A stretch of 23,487 bases of DNA from Chloroflexota bacterium. GTDB taxonomy: Bacteria > Chloroflexota > UBA6077 > CF-72. The notes below the pieces were generated by a model. It was given only the letters and a program-made list of their open reading frames with translations. It did not search any database and was not told the origin of the DNA. The stretch spans positions 1-23,487 of the forward strand of contig JAFAPL010000026.1 in the NCBI GenBank assembly GCA_019247135.1. Reading direction: 5' to 3'. Below, in pieces: positions 15,338-22,242 of this stretch. The translations under genes were made by a program, and so were the position numbers. Every line of letters starts with the position of its first letter. Within the stretch, counting starts at the first letter, position 1.

Positions 15338-15667
15338 ATGAAACGACACGTCGCGCTGCTGGCAACGAGTCTCACTCTGTTGCTGTCGGCCACTGGCGTC
15401 CACGCACAACCAGCGTCCAAAGTCACCATCGACAACTACGAGTTTCAGCCGGCGGAGATCACGGTTGCTCCAGGTACGACGGTCACGTGGACCAATGCAC
15501 AAACCGACGATGTGCACTCCGCGGTGAGCAATGATGGCCTGTGGGACTCGGACACCCTGGACACGGGCAAGTCCTACCAGTACACGTTCAGCGACCCGGG
15601 CGACTTCGGCTATTACTGCAGCCAGCACCCCGACATGCAGGGCGTCGTGCACGTCAGCGGGGGCTAG
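15338..15667 (+). CDS. Secreted plastocyanin/amicyanin-like cupredoxin
   Basis: A 109-residue small blue-copper-type protein. The Sec signal peptide covers residues 1-23, with Ala-X-Ala-like cleavage after VHA. The mature part NYEFQPAEITVAPGTTVTWTN is the standard cupredoxin opening. The four type 1 copper ligands are all visible: His60 (DDVHSA), Cys94, His97 and Met100 (CSQHPDM). It should bind one copper outside the cell and carry electrons or buffer copper. There is no lipobox or C-terminal membrane anchor, so it is probably free or loosely attached. It is divergent from the ABM-fold gene, with 43 bases between starts. Confidence 0.88.
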   Translation: MKRHVALLATSLTLLLSATGVHAQPASKVTIDNYEFQPAEITVAPGTTVTWTNAQTDDVHSAVSNDGLWDSDTLDTGKSYQYTFSDPGDFGYYCSQHPDMQGVVHVSGG

Positions 15668-15728
15668 CCGTACGTAGCAGTCGGCACGCGCAGGAGCCCT
15701 GAAGCCGTGCGGTTACACTCGAGGAAAC

Positions 15729-15752
15729 GCTTGCGCTGAAGCTTGCGCTGAA
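15729..15752 (+). repeat. Two tandem copies of a 12-base unit
   Basis: GCTTGCGCTGAA occurs at 15729-15740 and again, exactly, at 15741-15752. It lies in the 104-base gap before the dehydrogenase that begins the catabolic cluster, just ahead of its GGAG ribosome-binding site. It may be a regulator half-site pair or a simple duplication. Confidence 0.6.
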
Positions 15753-15771
15753 GACTGGAGAGTGCTGCCGC

Positions 15772-16923
15772 ATGACATCTCGTATCGACGACATCGTGGT
15801 AGCCGTGCTCGGTCCGGGCCGACTCGGTGAGACGCATCTCGCCGCGCTGGCCGAGCTCCACAAACGCGGGCTGGACGTCGACGGTCGCCGCGTGTCGGTC
15901 AGCCCGGCTCTGTACGGCCGCAACCCCGAGCGTGTCGGCGAGGTGGCGCAGCGCTACGGTGTCGAACGCATCAGTACCGATCTCAACGACCTGATTGACG
16001 CGCCTGACGTCGCAGTCATCGATAACTGTCTGTCGAACAACCTGCATTTCGAGCCGCTCATGCGAGCGATCGACGCGCGAAAACACGTCTTCTCAGAAAA
16101 GCCACTCACCATCGAGCTACACGAGGCAGTTGAGCTCCTGAACGCGGCCCGCTCCGCGGGCGTCCAGCATGGCGTCATCCAGAACATGCGGTTCAATCGC
16201 GGCCCGCGCAAAGCGCGTGAGCTGATCGGCCAGGGCGCCGTGGGCCGCGTGTTCAGCACGGACGTCCTCTTTGGCTACATGGTCCCGCAAACCGTGCTCA
16301 ACCGACCGAGCTGGTTCTACAAAAAGGAGGAGGCCGGCGGCGGGATCGTCGAGGACATGATGGCGCACTTCTTCGACCTGCTGCGCACGCTCGTCGGTCG
16401 CATCGTCGGTGTCTACGCCGCGCCTTCGATCGTGTGGCAGCAACGCCGCGAGCCTGACGGAACCCCGTTTCGCGTGGAAGTGGAAGACCTGGCCAGCGTC
16501 AGCATCCGGTTCGAGAATGGCGCGATCGGCAACTGCTTCGCCTCGTGGGTACGTCGCAAGCACGAGGAGGTGCCGAGTTTTCAGATCGACGGCGAGGACG
16601 GCAGCCTGTACTTCAGCCTGCACCGCGTCTGGTCGCAGCCCCAGTCGCAGACACCGTTGTTCAGGTACGACGCGCGTGCGGCGCAGACCGACAGCCTGGC
16701 TGATTGGCAGCAGGTCGAGGTCGACACGCGTGATCCGTTCGAGCTACAGCTGCAGCTCTTCCTCGAGGGCGTCGCGCGCGGCGTGCCAACGCCGGGCCTG
16801 CCGACCTGGGAGGACGCGGTCGAAAACCAGCGTTTGATCCAGGCGGCCTATCGTAGCGTCGCCGAACGTCGCGAAGTTGCTCCTGAGGAGATTCCGCTCG
16901 CGCCCGCGGTCGGCGCGGCATGA
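15772..16923 (+). CDS. Gfo/Idh/MocA family oxidoreductase, first gene of catabolic cluster
   Basis: A 383-residue dehydrogenase. The Rossmann motif GPGRLG is at 14-19, and EKPLT (109-113) contains the candidate catalytic Lys110. NMRFNRGPRKAREL leads into the second domain, and EDMMAHFFDLLRTLVG carries the conserved histidine position. The C-terminal domain shows VEVEDLASVSIRFENGA, the typical substrate-domain sheet. It starts with ATG at 15772 behind GGAG. The TGA overlaps the ATG of the DUF993 gene (ATGA), so the two proteins are made together. It probably oxidises a hydroxyl of the substrate brought in by importer C to a ketone. The exact substrate is unknown. Confidence 0.87.
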   Translation: MTSRIDDIVVAVLGPGRLGETHLAALAELHKRGLDVDGRRVSVSPALYGRNPERVGEVAQRYGVERISTDLNDLIDAPDVAVIDNCLSNNLHFEPLMRAIDARKHVFSEKPLTIELHEAVELLNAARSAGVQHGVIQNMRFNRGPRKARELIGQGAVGRVFSTDVLFGYMVPQTVLNRPSWFYKKEEAGGGIVEDMMAHFFDLLRTLVGRIVGVYAAPSIVWQQRREPDGTPFRVEVEDLASVSIRFENGAIGNCFASWVRRKHEEVPSFQIDGEDGSLYFSLHRVWSQPQSQTPLFRYDARAAQTDSLADWQQVEVDTRDPFELQLQLFLEGVARGVPTPGLPTWEDAVENQRLIQAAYRSVAERREVAPEEIPLAPAVGAA

Positions 16924-18077
16924 AGCTGCGGCTGCCGCGAGCAGACGGCTCGCTTGAGGAGTATGGCGTTGGCGCGCCCTCGCCGTACGCGCAGACAGCG
17001 GCGCCACCACGATCGCGCGTCGCGTATGCCGCGGCGCACGTCGTTGCCGATCCCCTCGCTGATATCGATCCCTGGCTGTCAGCCGCGCTGGATTGGGACG
17101 CCACCCTCGCCTATCGCCGCTACTTGTGGGACCTGGGCTTTTCGATTGCGGAAGCCATGGACACAGCCCAACGCGGCATGGGCCTGGACTGGACAACCAC
17201 GCGAGAGCTGATCCGCCGTTCGCTGAAGGAAGCCAGGGCGCTCGGAGTTCTCGACCGCATTGCCTGTGGCGCCGGGACCGATCATCTCGCGCACGCGACC
17301 ACCCTTGACCAGGTTGTGCACGCCTACGAAGAACAGTGCGAGTTCATCGAATCCCTGGGTGGGCGCATCATTCTCATGGCGAGCAGGGCGCTCGCGGCCT
17401 GCGCACGCTCAGCCGACGACTACGCATACGTGTATGAACGCGTGCTCACGCAGCTCGGGCACCCCGTGATCATTCACTGGCTCGGCGATATGTTCGATCC
17501 GGCCCTCAGCGGCTACTGGGGCGCGATCGACCTCGACGCGGCCACCGAAGCTTGCCTGGACGTGCTGACTCGGCACGCGGGAAAGATCGACGGCATCAAG
17601 ATGTCGCTGCTCGACGAGCAGCGGGAAATCGACCTGCGTCGTCGCTTGCCCGGCGGCGTCCGCATGTACACCGGCGACGATTTCAACTACCCCGCCTTGA
17701 TCAGGGGAGATCAGCACGGGTACAGCGACGCGCTGCTCGGCATCTTCGACGCCATCGCGCCTGCCGCCGCCGCGGCGCTGGGGGCGCTCGACGACGGAGA
17801 CGTTGCCCGCTATGACGCGATCTTCCGGCCGACCGTCGCCCTGTCGCGGCAGATCTTCAAAGCGCCAACGCGCTTCTACAAGACCGGCGTGGTCTTTCTG
17901 GCCTACTTGAACGGCCACCAGGAACATTTCTCGATGGTCGGCGGCCAGCAGAGCGCACGGTCGCTTGTCCACCTCGCCGAGATCTTTCGCCTGGCGGACG
18001 CAGCGTGCTTGCTGTGCGATCCAGCCGTGGCGGCGGAGCGCATGCGCCGCGTCCTCGCACTGTCGGGCCTCGCCTGA
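16920..18077 (+). CDS. DUF993 family, dihydrodipicolinate-synthase-like aldolase/lyase
   Basis: A 385-residue protein of the DUF993 family (PF06187), annotated elsewhere as 'dihydrodipicolinate synthase family protein' and expected to form a class I aldolase-type TIM barrel. Visible landmarks are DPWLSAALDWDATLAYRRYLW near 50-70, ACGAGTDHL (115-123), and HWLGDMFDPALSGYWG (186-201). GIKMSLLD contains Lys227, a plausible Schiff-base lysine, and TGDDFNYP is at 251-258. The enzyme's reaction has not been established to my knowledge; retro-aldol cleavage of a keto-sugar or keto-acid is an inference. It is translationally coupled to the dehydrogenase before it and leads into importer C after a 127-base gap. 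Confidence 0.82.
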   Translation: MKLRLPRADGSLEEYGVGAPSPYAQTAAPPRSRVAYAAAHVVADPLADIDPWLSAALDWDATLAYRRYLWDLGFSIAEAMDTAQRGMGLDWTTTRELIRRSLKEARALGVLDRIACGAGTDHLAHATTLDQVVHAYEEQCEFIESLGGRIILMASRALAACARSADDYAYVYERVLTQLGHPVIIHWLGDMFDPALSGYWGAIDLDAATEACLDVLTRHAGKIDGIKMSLLDEQREIDLRRRLPGGVRMYTGDDFNYPALIRGDQHGYSDALLGIFDAIAPAAAAALGALDDGDVARYDAIFRPTVALSRQIFKAPTRFYKTGVVFLAYLNGHQEHFSMVGGQQSARSLVHLAEIFRLADAACLLCDPAVAAERMRRVLALSGLA

Positions 18078-18082
18078 CCGGC

Positions 18083-18099
18083 AAAACTCCGTCAGTTTT
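18083..18099 (+). other. A/T-rich inverted repeat after DUF993 gene
   Basis: AAAACT (18083-18088), CCGTC, AGTTTT (18094-18099), followed by two more T, lies just past the DUF993 stop. It resembles a weak intrinsic terminator or attenuator before importer C. The stem has only one G-C pair, so it may well do nothing. Confidence 0.22.
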
Positions 18100-18204
18100 T
18101 TGCTCGAATCAGGGCAGCTCGGCACTGACTCTGCTGTTAAGAGGGATCCATGCTGCTGGTTGCTCGCCGCAGCCAAATCGCGGCTCGTTGAGGGGATTGT
18201 GCAC

Positions 18205-19617
18205 ATGCTTCTCTCAAAGCTTCGCCTGATGGCCACGTCGGCCGTCGCCATTCTGCTGGCCGCCTGTGGTAGCGGCAGCAGCTCGTACACGCCCGCTGGC
18301 CAGCAAGCGGCTCAGCCGCAGGCCGGCGGCGGTCAGTCGACGCCCGCGGCTGGCGCAGCGCAGTCAGGTCAGAAGGTGCACCTGGTGTACTTCAACGCTC
18401 GCGGGGCTGAGGCGGTCGAGCGTGCGCTGGTCAACAAGTACATGCAGGACCACCCGAACATCGAGATCGAGTACCTGTCAGCTACCTCACTGAGTGGCCC
18501 GAGCGACACGGATGCGATCGCCAACTTGATCTTCAACATCCAGGCCAAAAAGGTGGTCGACGTGGCGAAGATCGAGGTGAGCCGGACTCCGCTCGACTTG
18601 ATGGCGGCGAACGCCGAGCAAGAGTTGACCGCGATTGGCGGCGACGCGGTGAAGACCCAGTTGAAGGGACTGCTGAACAGCAACTACGTCGATATCAACA
18701 ACGGTGTCTGGGCGATCCCGTATGAATACGACCCGTTTGGCTACGTCTACAACGCCGACATGTACAAGGATGCCGGCCTGAATCCGGACGCCCCTCCGAA
18801 GAGCTGGGACGAGCTGCGCCAGGTCAACACCACCATCAAATCGAAGAACGCGAACGCCTGGCCGATCTGCCAGCCCATCAATAATCTGGCCAAGACGATG
18901 CCCTGGGTGTGGACTTCGGGTGCCGACTTCTGGGACCGTCCGATCCTGCCGACCAAGGCCGATTTCACGAACAAAGTCGTGACCGATGTCTACAAGTTCC
19001 AGCAGGAGTGGTCGCAGAAGCAGTGGCGCAACACCGACGAAGTAAGCACGTCAAACGATCAGCAGCTAATGATCTCGCGTAAGTGCGCCGCCATGATCTA
19101 CAGCTCGTATTTCATCTTGCTGCTGCAGGTCAACGATCCCAAGACTGACTGGCGCGTGGCGCCCATTCAGTCTGAGGACGGCAGCGGCCAGCCAAAGACG
19201 TATGGCGGCGGCAGCGCGCTGGCGATCCCGTCCACCGCGGCCCAGCCCAAAGAGGCGATGGACTTCATCCTGTGGCTGACCAGCGACGACGCGCAGCGGC
19301 TGAAGTACGGCGTAACCCAGGGCCTCGGACTCGCGGACCAGGACCTGTACAGCCAGGCAAATCCGGCCAGCATCGCCGTCTCGGATCAGCTGAAGAATGA
19401 CCCCAAGTGGAAGCAGTCCATTCTGACCGTTCCGTCGCAGCCGCCGGGGGTTTCACCGGCTTTCTCGAAGATCTACCAGCTGTTGGCGGATATGCAGGAG
19501 CGAGTCGTCCGATCCAACGCAGATGTTCCCTCGGAGCTGTCGAATGTGCAGCAGCAATCGCAGCAATTACTGGATCAGGCGATCGCGAACTATCCACAGC
19601 TGTATCCGAAGAGTTGA
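18205..19617 (+). CDS. Importer C: carbohydrate ABC transporter substrate-binding lipoprotein
   Basis: A 470-residue family 1 solute-binding protein. Unlike those of importers A and B it has a Sec-type rather than a Tat-type lipoprotein signal: MLLSKLRLMA, a hydrophobic core, lipobox LLAAC with Cys21. A Gly/Ser/Gln/Ala linker runs to about residue 55. The mature part has the pattern VHLVYFNARGAEAVERAL and later GVWAIPYEYDPFGYVYNADMYKDAGL, the characteristic MalE/UgpB-like segment. I chose ATG at 18205, with GAGGGG nine bases upstream. The open frame back to 17965 runs through the DUF993 gene. Two permeases follow on the same strand. The substrate is probably that of the flanking dehydrogenase, DUF993 and isomerase. 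Confidence 0.88.
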   Translation: MLLSKLRLMATSAVAILLAACGSGSSSYTPAGQQAAQPQAGGGQSTPAAGAAQSGQKVHLVYFNARGAEAVERALVNKYMQDHPNIEIEYLSATSLSGPSDTDAIANLIFNIQAKKVVDVAKIEVSRTPLDLMAANAEQELTAIGGDAVKTQLKGLLNSNYVDINNGVWAIPYEYDPFGYVYNADMYKDAGLNPDAPPKSWDELRQVNTTIKSKNANAWPICQPINNLAKTMPWVWTSGADFWDRPILPTKADFTNKVVTDVYKFQQEWSQKQWRNTDEVSTSNDQQLMISRKCAAMIYSSYFILLLQVNDPKTDWRVAPIQSEDGSGQPKTYGGGSALAIPSTAAQPKEAMDFILWLTSDDAQRLKYGVTQGLGLADQDLYSQANPASIAVSDQLKNDPKWKQSILTVPSQPPGVSPAFSKIYQLLADMQERVVRSNADVPSELSNVQQQSQQLLDQAIANYPQLYPKS

Positions 19618-19620
19618 CCG

Positions 19621-20556
19621 ATGAGTGATGCGTCAACAACCGCGACCCCGCGACTTGGCGCGGCCCCGCGTGTGGGCCGCGCCGCCCAGATCGGACAGAC
19701 GTGGCGCCAGAGTCAGGCGGCGTACCTCCTGCTGGCGCCATATCTGATCCTGTTCGTAGTGATCCTCGCGTATCCACTCGTATTCTCGATTTACCTGAGC
19801 TTCTTCGACGCGACGTTGAATCAGGCCCCCACGTTTGTCGGCGCTCAGAACTTCGTCCATTTGTTTACCGACGGGGAATTCCTGACCGCGCTGCGGAACA
19901 CCTCCTATTACGCCGTATTCGTCGTGATCGGAGAAACAATCTTGCCGCTATTCATGGCAATAGCCATGAACGAGCGACTGCCCTTCCGAACGGTGCTGCG
20001 CACCGCGTATTTTTTGCCAGTCGTGACATCCTGGACGGTGGTTTCGCTGATCTGGTCGATGTTGTTCGCGCAACAGGGTCTGGCAAACAGCGTCGTGCAG
20101 CTGCTGGGGATGCCGGTACAGCCGTTCTTTTCGGATCCAAATCAAGCCATGTGGATCATCATCGCCGTGAGCATCTGGCGGAACCTGGGTTATTACATGG
20201 TGATCTACCTGGCGGCGCTGCAGGGTGTGCCACAGGAGCTGTATGAGGCAGCCTCGATGGACGGAGCTTCACGGTGGAGACAGATCTGGCACGTGGCGAT
20301 ACCTGCCGTGCGACCTGTCATCTATTTCGTGATCACTATCACCATCATCCGGTCGATGCAGTTGTTCGAGCAACCATTCATCATGACCAACGGTGGTCCG
20401 CTCAACGCCACGCTGTCGCTCGTGCAGTTGCTCTACCGACATGCGTTCGTGAACCTGGAGTTTGGCTATGGCTCGGCCATCGCCACGTTCCTGCTGGTCC
20501 TGCTGGTCATCCTGTCGTTCGTGAACAAACGCGTTCACGATCTCGTAGTCCAGTAG
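19621..20556 (+). CDS. Importer C: carbohydrate ABC transporter permease, MalF type
   Basis: A 311-residue CUT1 permease, starting with ATG three bases after the binding-protein stop. The cytosolic N terminus ends in WRQSQAAYLLLAPYLIL, and the first-loop signature is GAQNFVHLFTDGEFLTALRNT. The EAA loop is EAASMDGASRWRQIWHVAIPA, and the late loop MTNGGPLNATLSLVQLLYRHAF is typical of MalF/UgpA subunits. Six spans are visible. It is followed 12 bases later by its MalG-type partner. Confidence 0.9.
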   Translation: MSDASTTATPRLGAAPRVGRAAQIGQTWRQSQAAYLLLAPYLILFVVILAYPLVFSIYLSFFDATLNQAPTFVGAQNFVHLFTDGEFLTALRNTSYYAVFVVIGETILPLFMAIAMNERLPFRTVLRTAYFLPVVTSWTVVSLIWSMLFAQQGLANSVVQLLGMPVQPFFSDPNQAMWIIIAVSIWRNLGYYMVIYLAALQGVPQELYEAASMDGASRWRQIWHVAIPAVRPVIYFVITITIIRSMQLFEQPFIMTNGGPLNATLSLVQLLYRHAFVNLEFGYGSAIATFLLVLLVILSFVNKRVHDLVVQ

Positions 20557-20568
20557 AGAGGTGCAGCC

Positions 20569-21414
20569 ATGATTCAACACGCAGAAGGACTCCGCGCGCT
20601 GCGCTCTCCGGATCGGCTGATCATGTACGTGATCCTGATCCTGCTCGCACTGCTCGCGGTATTTCCGTTCTACTGGATGGTGATCGGCTCGTTCATGGCT
20701 CCGGCGGAGCTGTTCGCGACGATTCCGCGTCTGTGGCCATCGGAGTTCCAAACGTCCGCCTACCAGCGTATTTTTCAGCTGGTGCCGATGGCTCGCTATT
20801 TCATGAACAGCGTGATCGTCGCGGTCTCAGCAACAGTCATCGCGGTGTTGATCTCCAGCGCGGCCGGATACTGCTTCGCGCGCTTGACATTCTTTGGCCG
20901 AGGCGTGCTGTTCGCACTCATCCTGGGCGCATTGATGGTGCCGTCTCAATCAACCATCGTGCCCCTGTTCGTGATGTTTGCGAACTGGAATCTGCTGAAC
21001 AGCTATCCGGGCATCATCTTGCCGTTTGTGGTGAGCGCGTTCGGCGTGTTCATGATGACGCAGTTCTTCCAGACACTGCCGAAGGAAATGCGCGAGGCGG
21101 CCATCGTCGATGGAGCCAACGAGCTACGGATTTTCGCGCAGATTTACCTGCCACTCGCCCGACCGGCGGTCGCGACGCTCGGCCTGTTCGTCTTCCTGGA
21201 CGCCTGGGATGCGCTGCTGTGGCCGATGATCGTGGCGCCGAATCCGGACATGCGGACACTCCAGGTGGGCCTGGCGTTCGTGCGGTCCGCGGCGGCGATA
21301 CAGAACCAGGTCATGGCCGCGATTGTCGTTGCAACGATTCCGGTCATCGTTGCCTTCCTGTTTGCGCAGGGCCAATTCATCGCCGGTATCGCCGCTGGAG
21401 CGGTCAAAGAGTAA
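20569..21414 (+). CDS. Importer C: carbohydrate ABC transporter permease, MalG type
   Basis: A 281-residue CUT1 permease, with ATG at 20569 behind an AGAGAGG ribosome-binding site. The first span leads to VFPFYWMVIGSFMAPAEL, the MalG signature. The EAA loop is EAAIVDGANELRIFAQIYLPL, and the tail FIAGIAAGAVKE is standard for the family. Six membrane spans are visible. It is nine bases from the isomerase gene that follows, so transport and metabolism genes share one transcript. Confidence 0.9.
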   Translation: MIQHAEGLRALRSPDRLIMYVILILLALLAVFPFYWMVIGSFMAPAELFATIPRLWPSEFQTSAYQRIFQLVPMARYFMNSVIVAVSATVIAVLISSAAGYCFARLTFFGRGVLFALILGALMVPSQSTIVPLFVMFANWNLLNSYPGIILPFVVSAFGVFMMTQFFQTLPKEMREAAIVDGANELRIFAQIYLPLARPAVATLGLFVFLDAWDALLWPMIVAPNPDMRTLQVGLAFVRSAAAIQNQVMAAIVVATIPVIVAFLFAQGQFIAGIAAGAVKE

Positions 21415-21423
21415 GCAATCAGG

Positions 21424-22242
21424 GTGTCGTCGCCTGATCTCGCGCGGCTGAGTCTGAATCAGGCGACCACCCAGTACTGGACGCTCGCCGAAGCGATCGA
21501 CGGCTGTGGTCGCGCGGGCATTGGCTGGATCGGCCCATGGCGAGATCGCGTGGCCGAGCTCGGCTGCACGGAGGCCGCGCGCCGCATGCGGGAAGCCGGC
21601 CTGCGCGTCTCCAGCCTGTGCCGTGGTGGGTTCTTTCCAGCCGCGAGCGAGGCAGAACGCCGCACCCGAATCGACGATAACCGCCGTGCAGTCGACGAAG
21701 CCGCGGAGCTCGATACGTCAGTGCTGGTTCTGGTGTGCGGTCCGGCGCCCGATCGGAACCTGGAAGCGGCACGTGAGATGGTGGTCGATGGCATTACGAC
21801 AGTAGCGCCGTACGCTGCCGAGCGCCGCGTGAGCCTCGCGATCGAGCCACTCCACCCGATGTTCGCCGGCGACCGCTCCGTCGTGGTCACCCTCGCCCAG
21901 GCAAATGAGATGGTGCGTCGAATCGGGGCGCCAAATGTCGGCGTGGCCGTCGATGTGTACCACGTGTGGTGGGACCCGTGTGTGTATGAGGAGATCGCGG
22001 CAGCGCGCGGTCACATCCTCGGTTTTCACGTCAGCGACTGGCTGGTGCCGCCGCCCGATAACCTGCTGGGACGCGGAATGATGGGCGACGGCATCATTGA
22101 GCTTCGCCGTCTGCGTGAAGCGGTCGAGGTATCGGCGTACACCGGCCCGATCGAAGTCGAAATATTCAACCAGGCCGTCTGGGATACTCCTGGCGACCTG
22201 GTACTCGACACGATCAAGCAGCGGTATACCCGCTACTGCTAA
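21424..22242 (+). CDS. Sugar (phosphate) isomerase/epimerase-like TIM barrel
   Basis: A 272-residue member of the xylose-isomerase-like/AP endonuclease 2 TIM-barrel family. The four expected metal ligands are visible: Glu141 (AIEPLHP), Asp177 (VAVDVYH), His202 (GFHVSDW) and Glu246 (IEVEIFN). The segment RGMMGDGIIEL (217-227) is a striking conserved-looking block. The family includes epimerases, isomerases and inosose dehydratases, so the reaction here is open. It starts with GTG at 21424, nine bases after the importer C permease. It ends in a stop that overlaps the GH4 stop on the other strand. I recall relatives with this RGMMGDG block occurring with DUF993 and Gfo/Idh/MocA genes in actinobacteria. 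That co-occurrence supports a shared pathway but should be checked. Confidence 0.83.
   Translation: MSSPDLARLSLNQATTQYWTLAEAIDGCGRAGIGWIGPWRDRVAELGCTEAARRMREAGLRVSSLCRGGFFPAASEAERRTRIDDNRRAVDEAAELDTSVLVLVCGPAPDRNLEAAREMVVDGITTVAPYAAERRVSLAIEPLHPMFAGDRSVVVTLAQANEMVRRIGAPNVGVAVDVYHVWWDPCVYEEIAAARGHILGFHVSDWLVPPPDNLLGRGMMGDGIIELRRLREAVEVSAYTGPIEVEIFNQAVWDTPGDLVLDTIKQRYTRYC

Noticed and set aside
15662..15669. GGCTAGCC palindrome at the cupredoxin stop
   Set aside because: It is an eight-base palindrome with no loop and no T-run. It is not credible as a terminator.
17409..18290. 293-residue minus-strand open frame over DUF993 and importer C start
   Set aside because: It runs antisense through two well-supported genes and has no domain resemblance.
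20274..21437. 387-residue plus-strand open frame over the importer C permeases
   Set aside because: It is a shadow frame rich in Arg, His, Gly and Ser. The permeases in the other frame carry all family motifs.
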